From Sepioteuthis lessoniana (lineage: Eukaryota > Mollusca > Cephalopoda > Myopsida > Loliginidae), in the NCBI GenBank assembly GCA_963585895.1, contig OY757921.1:49892712-49956711 (forward strand): DNA of 64,000 bases, given 5' to 3'. The stretch's first letter is position 1, and the number at the start of each line of letters is the position of its first letter. The notes under the pieces are model-generated. The model saw nothing but the letters and a program-made list of their open reading frames with translations, was not told the origin of the DNA and did not search any database. Positions 53,052-63,269 of this stretch are shown one piece after another. Made by a program: the position numbers and the translations under genes.

Positions 53052-53095
<44 letters not shown>

Positions 53096-53118
53096 CTCGG
53101 TGCTATCAACACGACTTG

Positions 53119-53143
<25 letters not shown>
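53047..53143. repeat. (GA)n and (AT)n microsatellites
   Basis: (GA)n at 53057-53090 and (AT)n at 53119-53143. Confidence 0.95.
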
Positions 53144-53149
<6 letters not shown>

Positions 53150-53547
53150 GTCTCAATATACATGGGACCCATGTGTTAGATAATAACTCTACCAATAATT
53201 TTGTGTTCTTTTTTGTTTCAAATTTGAAAGTAGTATACTATAACAACTATTAATCCTTTATCACAATGCCTTGGATAAGAGAGGAAGAATATTTTCGTCA
53301 TTAATTACTTGGAGACACAATCATTCAAAACTGTCTAAAAATAGATGCAACCCATTAATATAATAAGGATTTATTACTGATACAAGAAACTTTTTAAAAA
53401 ATTGCATGTCCTGGAAGCTGGTATAATTAGGATTAAAAAAATCATTGATTTGATGTCTCTAACTCAAAGGATGCATTTTTTAAACGATGTGTTCGAAATG
53501 ATCGCCATTGCACTTGTCTCTGTTGCATTTATTTTGAGACACCTTTA
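53144..53547 (+). mobile_element. Small DNA transposon with only the transposase start
   Basis: Ends TAAGGTGTCTCAA and its inverted counterpart TTGAGACACCTTTA. From 53266 the plus strand encodes MPWIREEEYFRH and, after a stop, ETxxIQNCLKI-like residues, recalling the N terminus (MPWTREE...) of an IS630/Tc1-type transposase. The catalytic part is missing, so this is a non-autonomous deletion derivative of about 404 bp. Confidence 0.6.
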
Positions 53548-53564
53548 GTTCACTGCAGGTTGCG

Positions 53565-53770
53565 TTTTTATTTTAATGGCATATCAAACTTCGTGGGTTA
53601 TTTAATGCTAAAGCTATCCTTGTATACAAAACGTTGTGCTGCTCTTAACTTCTAGCTTTGGAAATGAGTGGTTTATACGTTTCGTATGGTTATTTGTCTG
53701 AAAGTGAACTCACTTACTTTGAAGTCGCTGTCTAGCACTTTACCCGCTACGCAACGAGAACTCCTCCCTT
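53565..53770 (-). mobile_element. SINE-B copy
   Basis: Tail (TTTTAATGGCATATCAAAC) at the left, degenerate body, box-A-like AGCGGGTAAAGTGCTAGAC (minus) near 53740. Confidence 0.7.
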
Positions 53771-53774
53771 CACA

Positions 53775-53958
53775 GCAAGATTCACGACTCTCATTTTGGA
53801 TATTTTCACCAAAAAGCTGGGAGAATTAAAGAGGAACTCATGCTTTTCTCAGGGCCATTACTATGAGATGAATCCAAACGGCCTCCGACAGGATTTGAAC
53901 TCAGTTAGCCGGTTTAGTATTCTGTACTGGTAACGGTTACGCCACCTGCACATGAAGC
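53775..53958 (-). mobile_element. SINE-C-like copy
   Basis: Minus strand: GTGGCGTAACCGTTACCAGT (box A), CTGAGTTCAAATCCTGTCGG (box B). Body AGCTGGGAGAATTAAAGAG. Confidence 0.7.
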
Positions 53959-54109
53959 TGCATCGATTAGACAGCAACTTGACATGTACTTATTAACAGA
54001 AATCTAATTTGAAATGTTTTCTAAAATGTTCGATCTCTATATGATCAATGTTCAGAAAGGAACTGACATGGAAGTATATTATAGTGAAAATTAAATATTC
54101 TCTATGTAA

Positions 54110-54288
54110 TCTCTCTCTCTTACGCGCACCCACTCACTCATGCACGCGCGTGCGCGAACACGCACAAACACACACACACACACACACACACTCTCTCTCT
54201 CTCTCTCTCTTTCTGTCAGTCTGTTAGTCTGTAATACATGATATAAACTAGTTTGCAATGAACAGGATAATCTACTTACAGCAGTTCT

Positions 54289-54361
<73 letters not shown>

Positions 54362-54474
54362 TAGAGACATTTACCTTCATTTTTCCTCCTACTCACTGAA
54401 ACACTTACACACACATAAATATATACAAAGAGATGCATTTACTTGTATTATTGCACCTACCCACTAAATCATAT

Positions 54475-54523
<49 letters not shown>

Positions 54524-54593
54524 ATTATATATATATAGAGAGAGACGGAAACATTACTCCTACGCACTCACTCACACATGTATATATATATAG

Positions 54594-54624
<31 letters not shown>

Positions 54625-54626
54625 CA

Positions 54627-54691
<65 letters not shown>

Positions 54692-54785
54692 ATACATTTA
54701 CATGCATTTTTACACCAACTCATCAAAATATACACACATACACATGAACACATCAGCACTCATATATATATATATATATATGAAG
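54110..54785. repeat. Dense compound microsatellite cluster
   Basis: (CA)(CT) at 54168-54212, (TA)(GA) at 54293-54360, (CA) at 54475-54520, (AT) at 54525-54538, 54596-54625 and 54632-54688. A spacer like ACATTTACNTNCATTTTT and CTCACTNAAACATATACACA recurs at 54365, 54432 and 54692. Confidence 0.9.
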
Positions 54786-55318
54786 TGATTCATATGCATT
54801 GCATAATAATTGGTAACGTATTGATAATCGAACTTCGAGCTATTTCCTACAGTTCAAGGAATGAAGGATAAAAGAAATAATTAGATAAATATGTAGATAA
54901 AAAAACTAAGAAAAAAAAAAGAAGAAAAGGTTGAAGGCAATAAAAATAATGAATAAATTTTTCTATTCACATCAATTAAGGATTTCGGAGTCCGAGTGCG
55001 CATGTGCGAGACTTATTTTGCTTTTTGATTGGTTGCCATCTGCCATATCTCGTGGATTACTCTATGACATTTTCCAAAAGGTTGAATGAGACACAACTTG
55101 AAAGAAATCGATGATAGAATACGGCATCGATATGACATAATGTAAGTTAATAGAGTAGGGAACAGATAAAAATGTCGCCTCTATCATGAAATGATAAATT
55201 TCTGTATGGTTGGTTTCTCAGGATACTTTAGCGGGTAGCTTTCCCAATTCAAAAATTATACATTGAATAAATATTTTCTGCTCTATTTATAACCATGTAT
55301 TCTAAGATTTTACATACA
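54786..55318. other. AT-rich, no recognised feature
   Basis: No repeat match or coding signal. Confidence 0.5.
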
Positions 55319-55319
55319 A

Positions 55320-55690
55320 GGGATCGATTGGACCAGTTACCGAAATTATTTGTATATAACACGCTCTTTTCCCTATGTTTTTAAGCCTGAATCTTTGGAG
55401 GATAAATAAGTACGAAATATTAAATTTTATCCAGATATGAGCATTACCATATTCAGGAAGGTATGATCGAATGAAAATTATTTATTTTTGATCCAAATTA
55501 ATGAGTAACAAACACTTTTGTTTTATGCTGCTATAGACAAATAACCGCTTAAATGTATGCTTGATTATTATTATTTCTAAATGGCGGATACTAACAGATT
55601 CATTCTGAAGAAGATCTTTTTTTCGCTTACGTCTCATCAGAGAAATGACTATAAGAGAAACAACCAATAAAAAATTTTGAGTCAACCGGC
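55320..55690 (-). repeat. Penelope-type terminal repeat, left
   Basis: 55575-55680 is the inverted match of 56436-56525 (GTTTCTCTTAYAGTCATTTC, GAAAAAAGATC). 55320-55565 is also matched in direct orientation at 57190-57440. Confidence 0.6.
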
Positions 55691-55843
55691 AGAACGATGA
55701 AAAAAATTCCGTCAATCTGTTCGTAAATGGTGTATTAAAGCTAAATTCGACAGATTTGGTTGCAACATATATAACTTCAAGAAATACTTTTTCAGAGAAA
55801 AGAAGGTCGATATGGCTACAATGCAGTGTTCCAGCACAGATAG

Positions 55844-55870
55844 CAAACGTCTCGTCTAACGAGACGTTTG
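55844..55870. other. Perfect 12 bp hairpin
   Basis: CAAACGTCTCGT, loop CTA, ACGAGACGTTTG. It lies between the terminal repeat and the Penelope coding remnant. Confidence 0.8.
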
Positions 55871-55959
55871 TGTATAAACTCGAGATATCAGACGAGCTGA
55901 GGAAATAATGTCAAATGAGCAAAACAAACAAATGTAACCAATTCGCCGGTAATACAAAG

Positions 55960-56410
55960 TTCAGCCCCCCCCCCAAATGTCTTGTATATTTAAGACTTCC
56001 TTGGCTAGACATTAGCTCGATACGTTTGACAGAGCAAAAATAAAAGATCTATCTGCTGCTGTTTTTCTGCTATCAATTTGAAATTTTTCTCAATTCTAAT
56101 GTGGTTTTTCTACCAACTCTCAAGGTTGGTGTGCTCCTTAATCATAAGAGCTATCTAATTTACCAGTTCAAATGTATATGCGATATTTACTATACTGGAC
56201 GCACCTCACAGAGATTTGAAAATAGAATTAAGCAACATGTGCCCTTTCCTAAACGATAAAAGAACCAAACATTACTTTCCAGCTAGACCAACAAAAACTC
56301 TGATTTATCCATAACCCAAAGCTTATTAGCTAATCCGAACTGTGCTAAATTTTATAAAATCAACATGTTCTCTATTCTTGATCGTGTTCTTTCTCCACCA
56401 ACTAACGGTT
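55960..56410 (+). mobile_element. Penelope-like element, GIY-YIG endonuclease remnant
   Basis: Plus strand reads LIYQFKCICDIYYTGRTSQR then FENRIKQHVP (about 56155-56250). CxC followed by YxGRTxxR and RIKQHVP is the signature of the GIY-YIG endonuclease domain fused to Penelope-like reverse transcriptases. Upstream, LRLPWL-like and, downstream, LANPNCAKFYKINMFSILDR fit the linker and C terminus. The reverse transcriptase is absent. The copy is decayed and 5'-truncated. Confidence 0.75.
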
Positions 56411-56435
56411 GACTCTCTGCATTCTTTATTGTTGG

Positions 56436-56620
56436 TTTCTCTTACAGTCATTTCTCTGACGATATGTTAGTGAAAAAAGATCGTTTTATGCAATTAATTC
56501 GCTACTATAAGCCATTTTGAAATTGTGCACCCACAGCAAACTGTAAACTTTGTTTTTCCTTGTTTGAGGGTATTTTGCTTCAAGCTTATTTTAACACGTC
56601 CGTGTGTTTGGTCTTAATAC
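56436..56620 (+). repeat. Penelope-type terminal repeat, right (inverted)
   Basis: Inverted copy of the 55575-55680 segment. Confidence 0.6.
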
Positions 56621-56759
56621 TGTGTAAATGTTTGGTTTCAGACTATAGGTAAACTGTATATATATTTTTATTTTTTGTCCTTACAAACCGGATAAAAAGT
56701 TGAAGACATGTTAAATTTAGCCGCAACAAATTCTAAAAAATTGATATGTATTATGTAGA

Positions 56760-57018
56760 AGGTTCTTATGGTATAATGATTATCGTCGTCGCGAATGGAC
56801 ACGGTGACCCGTGTTCAAAAAACCTGCCCGAGGCTGTTTGCACTTCAGCGCTAATGCCCTTGGGAAAGGTACGAATCCAACTGTTCTCCAACCTGCTATG
56901 GATAGATAGTTGGGAAGACTGTTCTATTTAACCTTGGTATGGCAACCACTCTAGCAGAATGAAGATTTTAAATTCAAACCTGTTAAACTCCGCCTAAAAT
57001 TTATCTTGAGTTGCATTC
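56760..57018 (+). mobile_element. SINE-C copy
   Basis: TTATGGTATAATGATTATCG (box-A region), GAATGGACACGGTGACC, TAATGCCCTTGGGAAAGGTA, GGTATGGCAACCACTCTAG, CAAACCTGTTAAACTCCGCC. It sits between Penelope-type repeats. Confidence 0.8.
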
Positions 57019-57189
57019 TTTTGAGGTGTTGGGTAAATACACTCTCAAGATATTTATTTTTCAGAATTTTGTAAGGGTGCGTGTTATGCACGAGTATTTG
57101 TGGTATATGAAGATTGATCAGCCTTTCCTCCATAATACCAAAGCATGGTCGTGTAACTTTCGGAATATTAACAGATGGAAAATGAAATT

Positions 57190-57440
57190 GTAATAGAAGA
57201 TTGTTATCTATTCATTATTCGTAATTATTCGAGTATAGCACGCACTTTTTCCAACATTCTTAAGCGTAAAAGTTTAAGGTGTGCATTTTACGGAAGAACT
57301 AGATATTAACTTTTTATCCAGCAACGTGAATCACAGTATTCAGGACGGTATGACAGATCCAAACTAACAAATGTTTTATAAACACTTTTGTTTAATGTCG
57401 CTACAGAGAAATAGTCACCGGAATGTGAGTTTGTTTATCA
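57190..57440 (-). repeat. Penelope-type terminal repeat, direct copy
   Basis: AACACTTTTGTTTAATGTCG and the ATTCAGGACGGTATGA segment match 55320-55565 in the same orientation. Confidence 0.55.
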
Positions 57441-57810
57441 TTTTTTCCCTTAGTATGACCCCCACTGAAATGGGAAGACAAGTTCCAATGCTAGACTTAC
57501 CAAAAAGCTATAGCTTAAGTCCTCAGGGCCTTATTTTTAAAAATATATTTTTGTCTTATCATCATTCTTATTCTTTAATACTAATTCATCAAAATAATAT
57601 TCATGTATAATTAAAAACATCAATTTTTTAGAGAAGGGTCTCAAATTTTATATAGCTAAGGGCCTCAAGAGGTGAAAGTCTGGCTTTGCCCAGTTCATAT
57701 ATTCCATTAACAATATCTAATCTACAGAAAGCGATATCCTAAGTAAAGCATAAACTGCTATAGATGAGATATCAATCATAAGGAAATCTTTGATAAAATA
57801 AAACGAGAAT
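57441..57810. other. No recognisable feature
   Basis: AT-rich. A 79-codon frame at 57371-57610 overlaps the repeat and is not supported. Confidence 0.45.
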
Positions 57811-57814
57811 CATT

Positions 57815-58905
57815 TCAAACTGTAACTGTCTTAATATGAGAAGAAAAATGAATAAAAGAGGAAACGACAAAATTATTCGTACAGTAAAAAAATTGAAAAA
57901 ATTGAACAATTTTGACAACATTAATAGTCAATAGCTGGACCAATCATCATTATAAATTACTACAATCGTTTTCTTAAGTTTTTAGAGATTTGAAAAAGTC
58001 TTTTCTGGGATTTTCTTCCATTCTTCAATAGTTACAAGTTTTAAATTCCGAATGTTTTTTGGAAACCGACGATTTAATCGAACTTTCAATTCTTACCGTA
58101 GATTTTCAATAGGATTTAAGTCAGGACTGATTGAAGGCCATGAGAGAACTGTAGTCTAAGTTTTCTAAAGCCCTACAGTCACTGATCTACATGTATGTTT
58201 GGGATCATTACCTTGCTATAAAGTAAATCGCCGATCAATATCAAGATTTTGCGCTGATTTCTGTAGATTCATTCAGAATTTTGATATAGTCTTCAGATTT
58301 CATTATTCCTTTGATGGCAATTAATTATCCAGTTCCCTTTGAGCTAAAACAATTCGAAAACATCGTAAAATCACCTCCATGTCTTAATGATGGGAGAAAA
58401 GCCTAACATTTCTTGATACCCATCGAACTCAAACTTTTCTTGATGTCTTTCAGAACAACTCTTTGGTTTATATTAACATCACAATAGAGTTTTCGAGCAT
58501 TTCTTTGTGACAATATGTCATTTCCATGACAAAGCAAACTCTCTGCCGTGTCAAACTGTTTAAACTTCTTTTTAATGAACTGTACCGTAGATATAGGGAT
58601 AGCTAATCGATTTAAGATTGTGCTGTAACTATTTACCAACTCGTGGAAGTTAATAATTCTGTCTTAAGTCAACACTAAGCTCCTTTGTCTTCTTTAATGT
58701 AAGAATAACAATGATGGCAGTCTGTGCACCTCGTGATTTTCTTTGCTAGAATTATCACAAATATTATATTGAATAAATAGTCTAGAATGTTTCACCGATA
58801 AAATAATAATGTAAATTACGTATTCTTATACCAATCAATCAATTTAAAACGATATTTTCAACTGTACGAATAATTTTGTCTTTTCCTATTTTACTTAATT
58901 TCACT
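57815..58905 (-). mobile_element. Tc1-type transposon remnant
   Basis: Ends share GACAAAATTATTCGTACAGT (57869-57888 and, inverted, 58863-58882) with weaker similarity further out. Minus strand: LNRLAIPISTVQFIKKKFKQ (HTH region, about 58560-58620), then near 58050-58130 SPDLNPIEN, the block with the third catalytic acid region of Tc1, followed by ELKVRLNRRFPKNIRNLKLV. About 1.1 kb, with stops and a decayed centre. Confidence 0.75.
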
Positions 58906-59325
58906 GAAAATTTTGTTGTATCTAACCTATTGTTAGAAGGAAACATCCAAATCTAACTGTCTTTAATCATTTCCTTTTGTTTGATACTGCCATACACTTT
59001 TAATATTCAGACAAAATCTGGTTTAGGATGTTTTTTTCTTTATTTGTATTTTTTTGCTTTTTAGTTTGTATCAAAAGTTTGAGGGATATTAAATTATTTC
59101 CAACAGAGAGCTATTTAAAAGTCATAAGCGAATTCCTGGTGAATTTCTGGCCCATAAACATGTGCCTATTGCATGGTTTATTTATTTATTTTTTTTTACA
59201 AATTTGCAATGTTCCAACCAAATGTCCACGAAACGGCCAATTTAGCCCCCCCCCCAGTTAGAATGTAAATACTCGGGATTGTTGATAATTTGATAAAAAT
59301 TTCTAAATCTTTGGCATGGAATAAT
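58906..59325. other. No recognisable feature
   Basis: T-rich with a short C run at 59246-59255. Confidence 0.45.
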
Positions 59326-59326
59326 G

Positions 59327-60237
59327 TACGAGGATCATTAAATAAGTTTCCAGATTTTTTTCGTATGAGCACATTTATTGAAACTTTAGTCCCCTTTATG
59401 AAACTTTAGTCCCCTTCGAGGTAATCTCCTCAGGCTGCAATGCACTTGTTGTACCGTTCCAACGGCTTCTGGAAGGACCCATGGAAGTCCTCTTGTGTGA
59501 GCGTGTCAATGACCTTCCTCAAAACCTCCTTCATATCCTCAATTGTCCCATAACGACAGCCTCTGAGCTTAGGAAATAACCAAAAGTCACAGGGAGCAAG
59601 GTCTGGACTATAGGGACGGTGAAGAACTGTCTTGATGCCCATCTTGGTCAAATAGTCTGTGACAAGGATGGAGTTGTGGACTGGTGCATTGTCCTGCTGG
59701 AAATACTACTGACCCGATTTGAAGAGTGCTGGCCTCTTCCGACGGAATCTCTTCCTGAATTCCCTTAAAAACCTCAACATAGTAACCCTAACCGTAGTCC
59801 TTTGGCCAATCAACTCTGGTGTATTGACTTCCTTACTCCTCGCACACCTCTCATCATCCCTCACAGACTCATAGCCTTTTTTGAATCTCTTATGCCACTC
59901 AAAAACTGATGCTCGATTCATGCAAGATGGTAGAAAAGCAGTCTGAAGTATTCCATACGTTTCTGTGGCATTTTTCCAAGTTTAAAACACAATTTTATTG
60001 CATATCGTTTTTCTAAAGTGTCAGATTGCATTTTTGAAATTAACCAGCTGTGACAATCAGGCTTTAGTAGGGTGTACTTCAATTGCTACTGTAGGTGTTC
60101 TTTTGAACCTGAAATCATAGAGATTGGTCAGTCATCTCATAAGATGTATAGCAATAAGATACTGAATTTTCAAGAGTCTACGACAATTTTAAATGCCTGT
60201 ACAAAAAAGTCTGGAAACTTATTGAATTCACCGCGTA
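59327..60237 (-). mobile_element. Internally deleted mariner, copy 2, with both ends
   Basis: Inverted ends TACGAGGATCATTAAATAAG (59327) and, inverted, TACGCGGTGAATTCAATAAG (60237) are flanked by TA. Minus strand: N-terminal part (RASVFEWHKRFKKGYESVRD, 59706-59921) fused to LREFRKRFRRKRPALFKSGQ, then the catalytic part (TKMGIKTVLHRPYSPDLAPC, 59430-59651). The deletion junction is the same as in copy 1. Confidence 0.9.
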
Positions 60238-60414
60238 TCTCAAAATTTTATTCGCTGTCTGAATAATCGTATATCTACGAGAGTATAAACCTGTATTAAC
60301 CCCCAAGGAGGATATATTGTGTCTGAATATAGAGTATACACAACTTATTTCAGAACTTATGCACCTATCGATTCGTACATGTAGTCTTTGCTGTAATACA
60401 GTTATGCTACTCTA

Positions 60415-60608
60415 GGTAAAAATATAGGTTATCGTCGTAGGAAATGGACACGGTGACCAGAGTTCAAATCCAGGATTAAACTGTTTGCATTTTACATTGT
60501 GCTAATACTCTTGGGACAGTTATGAATTCAACTTATCTCCCTCCACTTATGGATAAATAGTAGGGCAGACTGGGCTCTTTAACATTTGGTGTAGCAACCA
60601 GTCCAGAA
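60415..60608 (+). mobile_element. SINE-C copy
   Basis: GGTTATCGTCGTAGGAAATG, CACGGTGACCAGAGTTCAAATC, TAATACTCTTGGGACAGTTA, TGGTGTAGCAACCAGTCCAG. Confidence 0.8.
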
Positions 60609-61015
60609 GTTTGTTTATTTAGTGCCAAATCCATTTTTATACATATAAACAGTTTAAATATAAAAAACAGTTCTATTTCAAACAATTCAGTTTAGTATAT
60701 GTACAGCTGTTTGTTTACGCAGAGATAAAAGTAAAAACAGTTCTATTTCAAACAATTCAGTTTAGCATAAATTCACAGTTTAGTTCTATTTGACCCATAG
60801 ATAGGACCCTATGTGGTGCTACCAATCCGGGACAGAGTGGACCTGGGAGGGATGAAAATAAAGAGGTACTCTGCATTCCCTAAAGCTCCAGCACTAGATG
60901 CGATTCACCTTCAGATTATTTAGTGTCATCACCTAGAACATTAGTTGAGGACTCTTACCCCCCTACAGAGATTCAGTCGCTGTATTCTGAAGCCCCAGCC
61001 GACTGAGCCACAGTC
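60609..61015 (-). mobile_element. Family A element
   Basis: Tail trace TTTAGTGCCAAATCC, two interior units, core GGGACAGAGTGGACCTGGGA, ending AGCCCCAGCCGACTGAGCC at 61013. SINE-C abuts its left edge. Confidence 0.8.
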
Positions 61016-61235
61016 TAGAAGAAGGAAAAGTTTGGATCCAATCCTCTTTAACACTGCTTCGATATTCACCTTGTGTCACAACTAGCTCGTGCAGAGGTGT
61101 TGGGTGAACTCCCCAAACTATGGAATTAGCAAACTTACAGGTTTCCTAATTGACAATAAATAAACTAATAACGGAGATGACGCAAAATATTTATTTTTTA
61201 ATAGCTTGTCACTTCATAAGATTTACTCTCAACAA
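61016..61235. other. SINE-C-like scrap and AT-rich sequence
   Basis: CACCTTGTGTCACAACTAGC resembles the 3' body of SINE-C. Nothing else. Confidence 0.4.
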
Positions 61236-61239
61236 ACTA

Positions 61240-61935
61240 GATTAAATCATCTATAGTAATGGTATGATTTTTCCAATGACATACCGAGAAAATATGAAAT
61301 CACTCAATGTTGACGAAAGAATTGTGGAATTCATGGACCAAAATAGTATTAATACTTAGTTGCTCTTCCTCGAGCTTTTATAGCAGCCTTAATTTTTTCA
61401 GGTGTGAATTTATTTCATTTAAAGCAATATCCTTCATCAAAGTGCTTCCAACTAAACCGTATGTTGTCAGTAGATCTTCTTTTAATCGATGAAGCCTTTT
61501 CATGGACTATTTTCTTTCTATTCCCACCAAAAATTTTCTATTGGATTTATCTGGACTGATCCGCTGGCCATGTCATTGATTTTATACGTCTTTCCTAAAG
61601 AAAGTTTTAATCCTCTTTGTTCTGTGACAAGAAGTATTATCGTCCTGAAAAATAACTTCATCATCACCAAACAAATTTTATATCGACGGAATGAGAAAAT
61701 CAGCCAGGATTTCAATGTGTACAGATTGTTTAGATAATAACTGCGATCTTTTTTGTTCTTTTAAATAACTTGTAAACCCATATCATGAATGATTTGGGAA
61801 ATCTACTTGATATCTTCTAGCAGTCATCATAATGTTTCATTTGAACGGCATCAGATAAAAGTTCCAGCATTATTACCTTGGCCAGTGCAGATTCTTGATC
61901 ATCACTGAATATAACTCTCACCCAATTGTCCATAC
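61240..61935 (-). mobile_element. Tc1-type transposase remnant
   Basis: Minus strand: DNWVRVIFSDDQES (about 61895-61935; the first catalytic Asp region of Tc1), then SVQINPIENFWWE (61518-61560; the PxxNPIENxW block) and a C-terminal HEKASSIKRRSTDN-like stretch. Frames are broken and no left inverted end was found. The right side terminates in the palindrome at 61909-62014. Confidence 0.7.
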
Positions 61936-62014
61936 TCCCTTACTGTTTTAAGTTAAAAATATATTTTTAACTTAAAACAGTAAGGGAGTATGGACAATTG
62001 GGTGAGAGTTATAT
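61909..62014. repeat. Perfect 106 bp palindrome
   Basis: Two 53-base arms, identical as reverse complements with no spacer, centred at 61961/61962 (TTAAAAATATATTTTTAA). The left arm is Tc1 transposase coding sequence (minus strand DNWVRVI) and the right arm is its inverted duplicate. Confidence 0.95.
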
Positions 62015-62235
62015 ACATTTATGTGTTTTATTTTTTAGTTTCACGGAAGGAAGGTTTGGTTTACTTAAGTATTAAGTAAAGCAGATTTTATAAAGTATCA
62101 TGATACCCAATTCAACAATGCCCATTTAAATTGTAAAATTTTCATTATAAATATTTGAATACTTGAAACGTTGGTTGAGAAAATAAATAGCTTTTTATTA
62201 AAACATTAATAGGGTTGTACATCACTATGAGCGAT
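62015..62235. other. No recognisable feature
   Basis: AT-rich sequence. Confidence 0.45.
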
Positions 62236-62237
62236 AC

Positions 62238-62297
<60 letters not shown>

Positions 62298-62312
62298 TGT
62301 GTATGTGTGTGT
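62238..62312. repeat. (AT)n(GT)n microsatellite
   Basis: Compound tract abutting the left end of the next element. Confidence 0.95.
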
Positions 62313-62791
62313 ACGAGGGCCATTCCATGAATAAAGAGAATGTTTTTCAAAAAGCAAAATATTTTTTTCATGAAATTTTTTTCCATAAATTCAAACTCTA
62401 CTTTTTGGGAATTGTTTCATAGCAAAGAATTTTAATCTTGTAAAAATATTTGTTTTGAGGCAATTAAAAATGGCGTCAAATTAAATAAAATGCTCCGACT
62501 TGAATAGAGGTTTACCATCAAGTTTTTAGTAGCTAAGATGTACCATCAATGTAAAACTTATAAAAGAATGGGTAATGTTTACAGACAAGCTTGTTTTCGA
62601 TAAAAAATATAAACAAATGTTATAAACATGCGTTTGCGGTAAAGAAATGGTTTCGGACGCATTGGACAGTAAATAAGGTCATTTGCGACATGAAAGGACC
62701 AAGGACTTGATTTCCTTGAAAAGTTGCAATCATAAACAATGATTTCTCTTGGCAACTTTTTAGCATAATTCACCTTATTTAATGAATGACC

Positions 62792-62797
<6 letters not shown>
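62312..62797. mobile_element. Mariner-type MITE
   Basis: TACGAGGGCCATTCCATGAA at the left and the inverted TATGAGGGTCATTCATTAAA at the right are matching ends. 486 bp. The plus strand holds only a scrap of reading (MVSDALDSK, RHERTKDLIS). Both sides abut microsatellites. Confidence 0.7.

Positions 62798-62850
<53 letters not shown>
62798..62850. repeat. (AT)n microsatellite
   Basis: About 50 bp of AT at the right end of the MITE. Confidence 0.95.
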
Positions 62851-62879
62851 ATTTAACGATAGCTAATAATTAAACGGAC

Positions 62880-62906
62880 GAGTGTCACCGTGTCCATTTC
62901 CTACTA
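62880..62906 (-). mobile_element. SINE-C head scrap
   Basis: GTGTCACCGTGTCCATTTCC, a short inverted piece of the head facing the next copy. Confidence 0.55.
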
Positions 62907-62919
62907 TATATATATATAT

Positions 62920-63182
62920 ATGGACACCTTGTATAATGGTTACCTTCTTTGTTGGAAATGGACACGGAGAACAAAGTTAAAATCCTGGACGAGGCTGTTT
63001 GCATTTCAAATAGCACTAATACCCTTGGGTAAATTATAAATCCAACTATTCTCCTCCTAGCTATGGGTAAATAATAGGGAATATTTTCATTGGTATGGCA
63101 ACTAATCCAGGAAAAGGATTATTCTGAATTCAAACCTGTTAAACTCGGCTAAAAAACTGACCATTTATCACATTCTGCTCGA
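62920..63182 (+). mobile_element. SINE-C copy
   Basis: CTTGTATAATGGTTACCTTC, GGAAATGGACACGGAGA, TAATACCCTTGGGTAAATT, TAGCTATGGGTAAATAATAG, GGTATGGCAACTAATCCAGG, CAAACCTGTTAAACTCGGC. Complete in layout. Confidence 0.85.
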
Positions 63183-63187
63183 GTCGA

Positions 63188-63246
<59 letters not shown>

Positions 63247-63247
63247 A
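63188..63247. repeat. (AT)n(GT)n microsatellite
   Basis: Compound tract just 3' of SINE-C. Confidence 0.95.
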
Positions 63248-63269
63248 TAATGATCAACAACCTTTCGTG

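Noticed and set aside
55971-55980. Shared C-run (also at 59246) as a common element end
   Set aside because: Flanks do not align beyond the C run.
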